NCBI GenBank assembly: GCA_033297205.1
Contig: MU859062.1
Location: 1-64,000, forward strand
Direction: 5' to 3'
Length of the DNA: 64,000 nt
Origin: Pseudoneurospora amorphoporcata
Lineage: Eukaryota > Ascomycota > Sordariomycetes > Sordariales > Sordariaceae
Below, piece after piece: positions 54,146-64,000 of this stretch (its first letter is position 1; the number at the start of each line of letters is the position of its first letter). A program made the translations under genes and the position numbers. A model generated the notes under the pieces. That model did no database searches, had not been told where the DNA came from, and saw only the letters and a list, made by a program, of their open reading frames with translations.

Positions 54146-56302
54146 CTACCTCAACCCACCCAAAGTCCCCTCCACATCCTCCAAAGCCTCCACCAACTCC
54201 CCATCCCCCAACCTTTTCACCCTTCCCATCAAAACCCTCGCGATCCCCAACACCGCACTAGTAGAATGCACATACCGTCTCTGCACGCCCTGATGACTGC
54301 CCGCCAACAGCGCAGTAACCAGCTGCAGCGTAGCAACCTGGAATTCGTACACCACCAGCCTTGTCTCTTTCCGCCCTACCTCGTGCATCTCCTCGTCTTC
54401 GTCTTCATCGTCGCCACGGTTATCGTCCTCGTCGGGAACGTACCAAGCAGCAACCTTGGTGACGAGATCTAACCACTCCTCTTTTGGTCCCGGTCTTTCT
54501 TGTTCGGCGACCTGCAAAAGGACGCGAACAATTTCTGTGCCGCGGGCTGCTTCGGCTTCGTCGGCTACTGTCGAACTGTTGTGCAGAATGGCGATCAAGT
54601 CCTCGCTGAGAGCTTGCCAGCCGCCGTTGGCGAGGAAGCTCTCCACCCCCTTGCGCTCTTCGATTAGCCCCTCCCAGGCCATCAGGATCGGGCGGCGGAA
54701 ATCCAACTTTTCTTCTTCTTTCCCACTGGCCCGACGCTGACACGAACTGCGGTATAGCTCGATGAACAAATCCCCCAATCCACTCGCCTCTTTGCGTAAT
54801 TGCTCGTTGTCGTCTTCGCGGAGCCAGATGGCTAGCGCGCGCATGGCTGCCAGTATCAGCGGGTCCTCATCTACTTTGTCGCTCATGCTCTCCCATGCAA
54901 GCGTCAAACGCGACGCCCCAGACTGCGAATCATGCGCTGCCGCAGAACGAGCAGAGGGATCAAGGCCCATTGCCCCGGCGACGGAAGCATCGAAGCGGTC
55001 GCGGAGGAATTCGAGAGTTAGGGAAAAAGTTTCGGAGAGGGAGGTGCGCAACTTGAGCAGAAATTCGGGGTCGATAACGGGTGTACTACTTTTTCCGTCG
55101 TCGTCGTCGTCCGAGTCCGAGTCCAGAGAACGGAGGAGATAGCCCAGGTAGTGAGAGATGATGTTGAATGCTGAACTTAGTCGACGAGACGTGGAAGGGT
55201 AGGACGCAGGGTTGTTCAGTTGAGATAGCAACGTGGGGGAGGTGGAGCGAATGTCGATTAGGAGGATTGATATCAAAAGGTAGGAGAAGGGTTTTTTGTC
55301 TCCTCTGTCGTCTTTGCCTTTGCCTTTGCCGTAAGGGTCATCGGTGAAGAGCAGTTGGGGAGCGATGGATGGGTAGACTTCCAGTAGGGCGGCGGAGAGA
55401 TTAGTGTAAGCGGCTCTACCGGCCGGGGTAGGTCTACTGGAGACGAGGTTGCGGATGAAAAGGTTGAGGGTGGGTAGCCATTGGGGACCTTGAGGGCTGT
55501 TGCCTTGGGGAAGCACTTGCGGCTCGAGACGGGGGAGCAAGTTGGCGAGGAAGTCGAGGAGGGTGACGGCGTCGGTGCCCTTGAAGGAGGAGACGAGCGC
55601 GGTGATGGTCGTGTCGATCTTGGTGCGCAGGAGGTTTTTCTCTTGAGTGGAGGTCATGGCGTTTAGCCAGGCGTAGAAGAAGATGTCGAGGACCAAGGGC
55701 TGGGAGGGGGCGATTTCGATTAGGGTGGTGACATCCTCGAGGGAGATGAAGGCAAGGGCGCCGTCTGGCGTGGTGACGAGGGTTGAGAGGGTTTCTAGGA
55801 CTAGCTTTGTTGTTTCGGGTGAACTGGTCAAGTGTTAGTTTGGGTATGCACTTGTAAGTGACGAGCACAGTAAAACTCACCAGTTCAAAAGACACGCAAC
55901 CAAATTCGGTATCCTCTCGGTAAACCTCGAGTCTCGTTTATTTTCCTCGGGCATCAGGGCCGCAAAGGTATGGATGATGGCCACGGCCAGATCTAGCATG
56001 TCCCGGGCATTGTTATGGGCTCCTGATCCTTCGGAGTGAGACTGAGATTGAGACTGCTGACGCGAGCGGGAGCCGGTCTTTATTAGCCGATCCAGGAACT
56101 TTGATGGAACGGTCTTCCAGAGACCGCGAACTGCCTCTTGGTTGTTTCTCAACTCTGACGAGTTGTCGAGTACTGACTTGAGAAGGGCGAGGCCCACAAA
56201 GCGAGATGTGTCGTCCTTTGCTTTGAGGAGCGTTTGGGCATTTTGGATGGGGTCAGGCTGCTGTTGCCTAGTTTGTTGTTGTTGAGTTCTAGGTTCACTC
56301 AT
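54146..56302 (-). CDS. Neurochondrin-family helical-repeat protein
   Basis: Exons are 56302-55881 and 55823-54146; the 57-bp intron starts GTGAGT and ends GACCAG. The product is 699 residues. After a Q-rich N-terminus the motif ALLKAKDDTSRFVGLALLKS (about 24-43) matches the start of the neurochondrin domain. LDLAVAIIHTFAALMPEEN and IPNLVACLLNCSSPETTKLV (across the junction) continue an armadillo-like helical array, and helices extend to the C-terminus. Animal neurochondrin works in neurite growth; the fungal role is unknown, so no function is assigned. An acidic Asp-rich insert (SDDDDDGKSS) is present near residue 385. The gene diverges from the CLC gene at 56855. Confidence 0.8.
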
Positions 56303-56854
56303 GTTTTGATGTTTTGGTTGTGATGTTTGGGTGATCTTTTTCCAAGTGAGTGAGTGGTGTGTTTGAGTTGAAGTTGTGAATTTTGAGTGGAGGATGTGAT
56401 TGATGGATGACGAAATTCACGGCTTGCAGGGAATTTTCTTTTCTACTCGAAAGCTTCCCCACAGATCCCTCGAGATGAGAGGCCTAAGATTAAAGTCGAA
56501 CCTGAAGGCTTTCCGCCTTGTTTACTTTTTTACGGACAGCTTTTCTTGAAGGCAACAAGACACTGGCAGAATGGAAGAAGGGACGTCGTTGATGTTTTGG
56601 TCTTGGCACTTTGGTCTTGGCAGGACGCTTAGTCTAACCCCAGAACCGCCAAGCGTTAACAGGCTTCGCCCTGATGTGCCCCGATAACGACCTACTCTTT
56701 AATTATCGCCTCTACATCCGCTGGACAAGGAACAATCTCAACAACAAGCTACCATGAGCTGAAGAGTTCATCTCATCGCAAACAACAAGACGACAATTCA
56801 CCGGCATTTTCTGTTTGAGACGAGAATGGGCAATGCTCTGTCATTGTATTCAAT
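56303..56854. promoter_or_regulatory. Divergent region, neurochondrin-family / CLC
   Basis: 552 bp between the two starts. On the CLC side a short upstream ORF starts at 56826 and overlaps the CLC start. No other gene recognised. Confidence 0.55.
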
Positions 56855-59768
56855 ATGGCTTCTAGAAGTACGATGATGGATGACGGGTATCCCTCCAGTT
56901 CGGCAGGACCAGCATTCGACAGCCAACATGAATGGGAAGAACACCGTCGCGCAACCATTGACGATGACCGGGACGAGTTGGATCTCTTGGGCGAGCATGA
57001 CAAGATCAACAACAACAACCACAACAGTCATGGCGGCGACAACGACATGATCCTCGATGAGGACCCTTTACGAGATGACTTGACCCAGCCAATGTCGTTT
57101 AAGCGAAAACAAAAGCAGTCTGTCTTCTCCCAACCATCGCGATTCTTCTCAGCTTTCACTAAAGGGCGGTCTCCTCGGAATTCTCATGATGTGCCTGACC
57201 AACCATCACTTATGTCAAACACCCGCTTGGATGGCACTCAGTCTGGTTCAAAAGATGGCGGGCCCATGGATTGGTATGTCGAAGGCCCAGGGAGGAGAGT
57301 GGGCTACGACGACTTGACCGCCATCGATTGGATCTTCGAGTACACCAAGGAACGCCAAAGACTACGAATGCTTTCCTCCGGCTCCAACAGCCTCGTGGGT
57401 TGGATCCGTCTGCTCCTCGACAACAGCCAGGCCTGGATTGTTCTGCTGTTGACTGGTCTGGCTGCCGGTCTGTTGGCTGCCGCCATCGACGTAGCCACCG
57501 ATTGGCTGGCGGATCTCAAGTTCGGATTCTGCTCGACTGTTGACGGCGGCGCTTTTCACCTGAGCAAGAGCTCATGTTGCCTGGGCTACGAGGACCATGC
57601 TCAATGTCAGGGCTGGTATCCCTGGGCCAAAGCTTTCGGTATTCACTCAGGCGGCGGGAAGTGGTTCATCGAGTACTTCTTTTACGTACTCCTAGCAGTA
57701 TGCTCCCCCCCCCCCCCCCCAAAACAGCCTCCGACATGACATCAAGGCAACACCGGCTGATCTAAGCTACAGTTACTCTTTGCCGTTTCTGCCGCCATCT
57801 TGGTCAAGGAATACGCCATTCATGCTAAACATAGTGGTATCCCCGAAATCAAGACTGTCTTGGGCGGCTTCGTTATCCGCAGGTTTCTGGGCATCCAGAC
57901 CTTGGTAACAAAGTCGTTAGGTCTTGTGCTTGCTGTTGCGTCCGGTATGTGGCTGGGCAAAGAAGGTCCCTTGGTTCATGTCGCCTGCTGTTGCGCAAAC
58001 GTCTTTATCAAGCTGTTCCCAAGTATCAACAATAATGAAGGTATGTAGTGTAGTCACTCTCTATAACATCAAGATCCCGAGCTAACCTCCAACAGCACGC
58101 AAGAGAGAGATCCTATCCGCAGCGGCAGCCTCCGGCATATCTGTTGCCTTTGGCTCCCCCATTGGCGGCGTACTTTTCAGTCTTGAGCAGCTCTCTTACT
58201 ATTTTCCCGATAAAACGATGTGGCAGAGCTTCGTGTGCGCCATGACCGCCGCCGTCACTCTCCAGGCCCTTGACCCCTTCAGATCCGGCAAGTTGGTGCT
58301 TTACCAAGTCAAGTACTCCTCCGGCTGGCATGGCTTCGAATCAGTCCCCTTTGTCCTCCTCGGCATTGCAGGCGGCATTTACGGCGGCCTCTTCATCAAA
58401 GCCAACATGCGGGTCGCCGAATGGAAGAAATCCAACCCGCGCTGGCTGCCCGGTCCCGTCACCCAAGTCGCCATCGTCGCCGGCCTGACCGCCCTCATCA
58501 ACTACCCCAACACTTACATGCGCGCCCAAACCTCCGAGCTAGTCTCCAACCTCTTCACCGAATGCGCCAAGATCGTCGACGACCAATTCGGCCTCTGCAA
58601 GACGGGCGCCGCCTCCTTCGGCACCATCGCGCTGCTCATCTTCGCAGCCGTCCTCGGCTTCTTCTTCGCAGCCTTCACCTTCGGCCTGCAAATCCCCGCG
58701 GGAATCATTCTCCCCTCGATGGCCATCGGCGCTCTAACAGGTCGTGCCCTGGGCATCCTCATGGAACTTTTCCAGCGCTCTGCTCCCAATTTCCCCCTCT
58801 TCCTACACCAATGCGAGCCCGACATCCCGTGCATCACGCCCGGCACCTACGCCATCATCGGCGCCGCGGCCTTCTTAGCAGGCGTGACCCGCATGACCGT
58901 CTCCATCGTCGTCATCACCTTTGAGCTCACCGGCGCCCTAACTTACGTTTTACCCATCATGATCTCCGTCATGATCTCCAAATGGGTCGGCGACGCCTTT
59001 TCCCGTCGGGGCATCTACGAGTCCTGGATCGGCTTCCAGTCCTACCCCTACCTAGACCCTAACAACTCCGGCGAGGACTTATCGCCTTTGATCCCCGACG
59101 TCCCGGCCTCGCAAATCATGACCCGCCTGGATTCGGACCTCATCGTCCTCACCGCAACGGGCCACACCATCGCCTCCCTGACCAAAATCCTCGAAACAAC
59201 GCCCTACCGCGGCTACCCCGTCATCTCCAACCCCCGCGACGCCGTGCTGCTGGGGTACATATCCCGCGCGGAATTATCCTACGTTTTGCTTTCCCCCCAC
59301 GGCCGCGCCGCTGCCGGGAGGTTACCACCAGAAACGGAATGCTTCTTTAGCCATCAGCCGCTTGCGGACCCGTTGGCTACGCTGGACCTAAGGCCGTGGA
59401 TGGACCAGACGCCGCTTACCCTTCCCGGGAGGAGCCCGCTGCATTTGGCTGTGAGTTATTTCCAGAAGTTGGGGGTGACGTATGTGCTTTTTGCGGAGAG
59501 GGGGGTCTTGCAAGGCCTTTTGACGAGGAAGGATGTTTGGCACGTTATGAACGGGGCGGAGGAGAGAGGGAGGGGAGTGGGGGTGGATAATATGGGTGGG
59601 AATTATGGGAATGGGAGTGGTATTAGTGGTGGGAGAATGGGCGGTGGAAGGGGGGAGAGTGCTGGGTTGGGTGTGGAGAGGAGGGATTATTTCCAGGGAC
59701 AGGATCGGACGAGGGAAGGGAGGAGTGGGAGTTTTGCGGCAAGTACTAATGAGGGAAGTATATTGTAG
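56855..59768 (+). CDS. CLC-family chloride channel/exchanger
   Basis: Voltage-gated chloride channel or Cl-/H+ exchanger of the CLC family, probably in endomembranes (ClC-3/4/5 or yeast Gef1 type; location inferred). Exons are 56855-57697, 57773-58040 and 58096-59768, a 927-residue product. The N-terminal ~190 residues are hydrophilic, then DWIFEYTKERQRL leads into the membrane domain. Selectivity-filter motifs are HSGIPEIKTVLGG (family form GSGIPE, here with His first), GKEGPLVHVACC with the gating Glu, and FGLQIPAGIILPSMAIGAL in the GxFxP position. Two CBS domains follow (about 680-740 and 790-850), then a Gly-rich tail. Intron 1 carries a C16 run just after its GTATGC donor. Gly is replaced by His in the first filter motif. 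Confidence 0.93.
57705..57720. repeat. C16 homopolymer in CLC intron 1
   Basis: 16 consecutive C, 7 bp after the donor of a 75-bp intron. Length-variable runs of this kind can disturb sequencing and possibly splicing. Confidence 0.93.
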
Positions 59769-60418
59769 ATTTTGGGGGTTGTGAGAGGTAATACAGTTCC
59801 GGATGATGAGGCTCGATGATTGTAATTAATAAGCGATTTGTGGCATATAGATGTCAGCGTCTGTTCATATACTTTGGTAACTTTCCAGGTGTTTTCGGGT
59901 TTACACGAACATCGGACTTCATAGTGTATGTACTCAGTCGATGACCATGGGCAAATCTCTTTATTTGACAGAAATATGGCTACTCCCTAAACTCTAGCCA
60001 ACAACATTTCCTGATATAGAGAAGTAAGTCAAATCGGCGGAGTTTTGTACTCGTAAATTTAAGACGAGACAGCAAGATCTGTGAAGTCAGGAAATTCCCT
60101 TGAAATTATAATATAATTGATTTCATGACCATCCAACTCTGTGTCGCAACCTGGCATTGTTAATGTCCTTGCCTTGTAAGACTATTTTTTCTTCTATGGG
60201 TAACGATACTCAGACTCTATCAACCCACTCACTCATCAGTATCTCGCACCAAATGGATGTCCCCTTTCTTTATACCATGATTTCTCCGCAGGCTTTATAA
60301 AGACCATAAATACCAAAAACCAGAAATGGACGAAAAAGAGAGCGCAGAAAGAGAGAGCGCAGTACATTGAAGCAAAAGAAAAGGATACCCAGACTTCTCG
60401 CGAGAACTACGGTGTCTT
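59769..60418. other. Convergent region, CLC / XPB
   Basis: 650 bp AT-rich tail-to-tail gap with both 3' UTRs. No gene recognised. Confidence 0.6.
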
Positions 60419-63016
60419 CTAGCCCTGTCTCGCCAAAGCCTTAGTCCTCTCCTTCTCCCTCTGCAGTTTCTTGAAGAAAGCGCTCTGCTCCGCCTTGGCG
60501 GCACCCTTCGTCTTCTTCAGCCCCCTATTCGCCGCCTTGTTCTGCTCAATATACGCCATATCCTGGCCACCGCTGAGCTCGCCCAGGGTGCCAGCCATCC
60601 TGCGGACCGCGGCCGCTCTGCCCTTCGCACCACCGCGTCCCCTGCCAACCTTGCCAAAGAGATCGTCCGTCTCGACGTCGTCCTCGGTGCCCTTCTCGTT
60701 GTCAACCAGCGTGCGCTGCAGCAGCTCGCGCCGCTCCTGCGCCGTCGCAAAGGCCAGATCGGGCGTGTTCTCGATATTGGCCAGCTGCGTGATCACCTTG
60801 AAGGCGTAGCCCTGGTCGACAAGGAAGGCTTGGCGTTTGGACGAGTAGTACATCTCCTGGGTGTCTTTGGAGACCAAGGAGTAAAAGAAGGCGTTGAAGC
60901 CGACGTCGTTACGGCGCTTGGCTCGGAGGATACGGCCCAGACGCTGGGCTTCCTGACGACGCGAGCCGAAGTGGGAGGAGATCTGGATCAGACACGTGGC
61001 TTCGGGCAGGTCGAGCGAGGTGTCCCCTATTTTCGAGAGGAAGAGCGTGTTCACTGCGGGGTTGTGCTGGAAGTTCTCGAGCACTTGCATGCGCTCGGCT
61101 TGGCCGGTGCCGCCGTAGATGAAGACTTTGTTGAGCTTGAGGGCGTACTGCTTCAGCGAGTACAGCTCGTCGGAGAAGACGATGATCTTGTCGCCGCGGG
61201 CTTCGTGGTAGTTGATCAGGTACTGGCAGGCTTGGAACTTTCGGGGGTTCATGGCGTATAGGGTGCGCTTCATACGCGAGTTGGCGCGAAGGTACTCGTC
61301 GTAGAACTCGGTGGGCATGGGACACCAAACCTCTGCGCACTGGACCTTGGCGATGTGGCCCTTTTCGGACAGCTCCATCCAGTTGGCTTCGTACAGCTTG
61401 GGACCGATGAGGAAGTTCAAGTGAGAAATCTTATCATCTTCTCTAAGCAGGGTGGCTGTTAGACCAAGCTTGGAGTGCGACTTGATGGAAGAGATCACTC
61501 TTCTGAAGACGTCGGCGGGGACGACGTGGACTTCGTCAAGAAGCATCAGACCCCATTCACGACTCTTGAGGAAGTCCATCATCTTCTTGGAGTCGTGAGA
61601 CCGTTCTCGGTTGTTGGTGACCATGGAATATGTGGTAACAATAATACCGGTATTACCGGAGAACTTGTTCTTGCTCTCGGCGGTAAAGACGGCAATATCG
61701 TCGGGGTTGATGTTGGACCACTTGAGGAACTCCTGGCGCCATTGCACGACGGACATACTGCTTGTACACAGGACGATGACACCCTTCTTGATGGTGCAGG
61801 CAGCCGTGATGCCGACCAAGGTCTTGCCTGCACCGCACGGCAGAACGATGATGCCACTCTTTGCTCTGCCGTTACCAAACATCTTGCTGAGACTCTGCTC
61901 CTGATACGGACGAATCTGCGTGTTTGGCCGCAAATCGATTTCCAAATCTGCGTTATTAGAGTCGTTCCTGAAATCGTACTCTTCCAGGATGGGGAAGCCT
62001 AGTTCAAGACAGCGTCGTTGGACAATCTCGACGGCGGTTTCGGGGATCTCAAAGGCATGGACGGCGTCCTTGTCGTCCTCATCGTCTTCCTCGTTGATGG
62101 CTGCGTAGAGGTCGGCCTCGTTAGTTCCCGTAGCGCCCGCGGCCCCGTCCTCGGCACCACCCTGCTTGTTGCCGGACTTGTTGAGGTCTGTTTGCTTCAC
62201 GCCGGCAGCGTCTTTTGTGCCGGGGATGACCAGGCCGCCCATGGTGGGCTGGGCATAGGAGGTAGTAATGTCATCAGAGCCCTGGATGCGCCACTTTCCG
62301 ATTACTTCATCGCGGAGCAGCTTCTGCAACAGCTCGGCATCTGAGCTTTCTACGAAGTACTTGTTGTTATTCAGAACCAGTTTCACCTTGCCGTAGCTCT
62401 TTGTGCACGACTCAATGAAGCCGCGAATGGACTCGGGCAGGGGTGTCTTGAGGAAGCGATCCAGGGTATCTATTATGTCCTTGGACTGCAGGCCAATGGA
62501 GACGCCCGCGTAGAGACTGTGTGCGGTCAACTGATACTCATGCAGGAAGTGCGGCCGCGACTTGGGCTCGGCAATGGTGACGAGGAAGTCGGTGACCCGG
62601 TCGGCGTCCGGGCTGAACTTTTCGAGGATGATGGTGCCCTTCTCGGGGTCGATCCACAGCGGCTTCTGGTCGTGGTCGGGCTTCAGATTCAGATACGAAA
62701 AGTCGCGTTTCCCCGAGCCGAAGAACTGGGTGGCGCCGTCACGATGGCTGCCGTTGCCCTGCTGTCGGCTCTGGAAGCGTGTACTATCGACAGCCCAGGT
62801 ATTGACAAACTCGTCGGCCTCACGGGCAATCACCTCCTCCTTCCTCTTGATGGTCTCGTCGACGTCGTCATCGTCCAAATCATCATCGCCGTCCGACTGG
62901 AACGAGCTCTCGAGGCTGCGGGGGGTCGCGGGACCGGGCGTGGACAAGGCCGAAGTGCGTCCAGCTTTGGCAACGCCGGCCTGGGTGGCGCCGACCGCTT
63001 TTCGCTTGGGCGGCAT
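60419..63016 (-). CDS. ssl2: TFIIH helicase XPB / Ssl2 (Rad25)
   Basis: DNA translocase of TFIIH, needed for promoter opening by Pol II and for nucleotide excision repair. A single exon of 865 residues, close to yeast Ssl2 (843) and human XPB (782). A basic N-terminus and acidic stretch (DDDLDDDDVDE) precede the damage-recognition-like domain (SYLNLKPDHDQKPLWIDPEK, about 108-127). Helicase motifs: Walker A LPCGAGKTLVG (about 398-408), DEVH box LLDEVHVVP, motif III LGLTATLLRED including the RED tripeptide used by XPB, motif V LFLSKIGDTSLDLPEA and motif VI RRQEAQRLGRILRAKRR. The C-terminus is basic. All catalytic residues are intact. The start is the first ATG in frame. It diverges from the CHY zinc-finger gene. 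Confidence 0.97.
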   Translation of the reverse strand: MPPKRKAVGATQAGVAKAGRTSALSTPGPATPRSLESSFQSDGDDDLDDDDVDETIKRKEEVIAREADEFVNTWAVDSTRFQSRQQGNGSHRDGATQFFGSGKRDFSYLNLKPDHDQKPLWIDPEKGTIILEKFSPDADRVTDFLVTIAEPKSRPHFLHEYQLTAHSLYAGVSIGLQSKDIIDTLDRFLKTPLPESIRGFIESCTKSYGKVKLVLNNNKYFVESSDAELLQKLLRDEVIGKWRIQGSDDITTSYAQPTMGGLVIPGTKDAAGVKQTDLNKSGNKQGGAEDGAAGATGTNEADLYAAINEEDDEDDKDAVHAFEIPETAVEIVQRRCLELGFPILEEYDFRNDSNNADLEIDLRPNTQIRPYQEQSLSKMFGNGRAKSGIIVLPCGAGKTLVGITAACTIKKGVIVLCTSSMSVVQWRQEFLKWSNINPDDIAVFTAESKNKFSGNTGIIVTTYSMVTNNRERSHDSKKMMDFLKSREWGLMLLDEVHVVPADVFRRVISSIKSHSKLGLTATLLREDDKISHLNFLIGPKLYEANWMELSEKGHIAKVQCAEVWCPMPTEFYDEYLRANSRMKRTLYAMNPRKFQACQYLINYHEARGDKIIVFSDELYSLKQYALKLNKVFIYGGTGQAERMQVLENFQHNPAVNTLFLSKIGDTSLDLPEATCLIQISSHFGSRRQEAQRLGRILRAKRRNDVGFNAFFYSLVSKDTQEMYYSSKRQAFLVDQGYAFKVITQLANIENTPDLAFATAQERRELLQRTLVDNEKGTEDDVETDDLFGKVGRGRGGAKGRAAAVRRMAGTLGELSGGQDMAYIEQNKAANRGLKKTKGAAKAEQSAFFKKLQREKERTKALARQG

Positions 63017-63707
63017 TGTATGGACGAGATGTGAGAAATGTTCTTCTATCTATTTCTAGTGGTTCAGTTCTAGAAGTACCAGGCGCGCGGGATGGATATT
63101 ATTCCATTAGCAGGCGGACGACTGGAGATGGCCGCAGTGCAGTTGCAAGAAAGAAGACAGAGGTTGGAAAGAAGAAGAAGTTCCATTTGGAAAACGGAAT
63201 GGATGATGAAACCGGTCTTCCCTTTTGTACCAGGCACTCAGCAGTCATGGAAATTGATAAGGCGATACCGTAATATAAGACCGCTGTGACAGCAGGGCGA
63301 ACAGGGGCTGGACGCGCTAGTTAGTCATCAGCCACGCTTATTTTGTGGGGAAGCGAGCATTCTGGAGCCTGCAAGTGGACTGTCCAGTCGCCAGACTCGC
63401 CACGCCCGTTCACAGTGCCCTGTTACCGCCCCACCGGATGCACCGAAAAGCACCCCGCGTTGTCCAAGGCCCAAGGGGGTGACGGCAACGGGATAGGACC
63501 CGGCCGCGTTAAGTGCTTCCGTGATAAAGTTCGGTGAACCTTTTCTTCGAGAACCCCCTGATCTGTAAGAACGTCGAAAAAGCCTTGTTGTCATACACAT
63601 ACCGCCTAGAATACAAGACGACGAAACACCCCTACAGTAGGGATCATAACGAGCCATCTCCCTCACTGCGCCGCCCGCATAGCTAGCCTCTCTTCCAATC
63701 TGCCATC
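63017..63707. promoter_or_regulatory. Divergent region, XPB / CHY zinc finger
   Basis: 691 bp between starts. It contains a 112-aa minus-strand frame (63328-63666) without recognisable domain, which I do not call as a gene. Confidence 0.5.
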
Positions 63708-64000
63708 ATGTGGTAAGCTCCCATCTGCCACGACGACAAGACAAGTAAACAGATGAAACAACCAGCTAACCACCCCCTCCCCCAACACAGTAAACACGTT
63801 CTAAACGCCCAAGTCTCCGTCCGGTCACCATGCTGCCGCAAATGGTTCGACTGCCCCGAATGCCACGCCGAGTCCGAGACGCACCCTCTGAAAAAAACGC
63901 TGGAGATGACCTTTGCGTGCAAAAAGTGCAAAAAGTGTTTCCGCAAGGATGCGACCGAGTTCGAGGACGCCGACGAGTACTGCCCTCACTGCGACAACCA
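63708..64000 (+). CDS. CHY-type zinc-finger protein (3' end outside window)
   Basis: The first coding exon appears to be only 5 nt (63708-63712, ATGTG), followed by a 78-bp intron (GTAAGC to AACACAG) and exon 2 from 63791 through the right edge. The junction gives MCKHVLNAQVSVRSPCCRKW, with the first zinc ligand Cys split by the intron. The Cys/His pattern continues WFDCPECHAESETH, CKKCKKCFRKD and YCPHCDN, the zf-CHY arrangement. Related proteins include yeast Hot13, of the mitochondrial intermembrane space, and the CHY part of Pirh2 ubiquitin ligases; which applies cannot be told from this fragment. No stop codon lies in the window. Confidence 0.8.

Noticed and set aside
63328..63666. 112-codon minus frame between XPB and the CHY gene
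   Set aside because: No domain, and it occupies the promoter interval of two divergent genes.
1..64000. tRNA, 5S rRNA and CRISPR arrays
   Set aside because: I looked for B-box-like GGTTCGANTCC and the Neurospora 5S start sequence in the gaps and saw none; the tandem repeats present are simple repeats without spacer structure. A tRNAscan-SE run would settle the tRNA question.

Overview
This is nuclear DNA of a filamentous ascomycete of the Sordariales, most likely Neurospora or a close relative such as Sordaria. The evidence is short spliceosomal introns (mostly 57-209 bp, GTRNGT donors, TACTAAC-like branch sites), compact genes with C/T-rich leaders, long T homopolymers, and fungal-type proteins throughout (TRK potassium transporter, Mrn1-type RNA-binding protein, YL1/Swc2, fungal PAF1, CDC42). 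The species call is inferred from protein character and gene style; no alignment was run. No transposon, rRNA, tRNA or CRISPR array was recognised.

Layout. 0-9.3 kb: a Mis12/Mtw1 kinetochore gene running off the left edge (minus), diverging from a proline-rich Aim3-like gene (plus); then a mitochondrial PPR protein (minus) diverging from a histidine acid phosphatase (plus). 10.9-24.8 kb, all minus: a four-RRM Mrn1-type protein, a 5.4-kb gene-poor gap, cytosolic asparaginyl-tRNA synthetase, a secreted-type agmatinase/guanidinobutyrase and the V-ATPase assembly factor Vma22. 24.8-28.8 kb is a gene-poor stretch ending in a 989-nt ATG-free leader in front of CDC42 (plus). 31.2-39.6 kb: SWR1-complex Swc2 (minus), cysteine synthase (plus), an unassigned mitochondrial-type protein (minus) and mitoribosomal bL19m (plus), the last two sharing a 506-bp divergent promoter. 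39.6-43.8 kb is gene-poor. 43.8-64 kb: TRK potassium transporter, mitochondrial enoyl-CoA hydratase, Rer1, PAF1, a small possible ORF, a neurochondrin-family protein, a CLC chloride channel, the TFIIH helicase XPB/Ssl2, and the start of a CHY zinc-finger gene cut by the right edge.

These are housekeeping genes, not a biosynthetic or defence cluster. Recurring themes are chromatin and transcription (Swc2, PAF1, XPB), mitochondria (PPR protein, cysteine synthase, unassigned protein, bL19m, enoyl-CoA hydratase) and endomembrane or ion handling (Vma22, Rer1, CLC, TRK). I did not find a convincing new multi-gene system. The observations most worth checking are regulatory: the ATG-free CDC42 leader, an open in-frame non-ATG leader plus a perfect CPC-1/GCN4 site at the AsnRS gene, a GC-AG intron, a 5-nt first coding exon, an upstream ORF overlapping the CLC start, and a codon-multiple minisatellite in the Mis12 tail. 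Exon boundaries were placed by eye from splice signals, reading frame and protein continuity.
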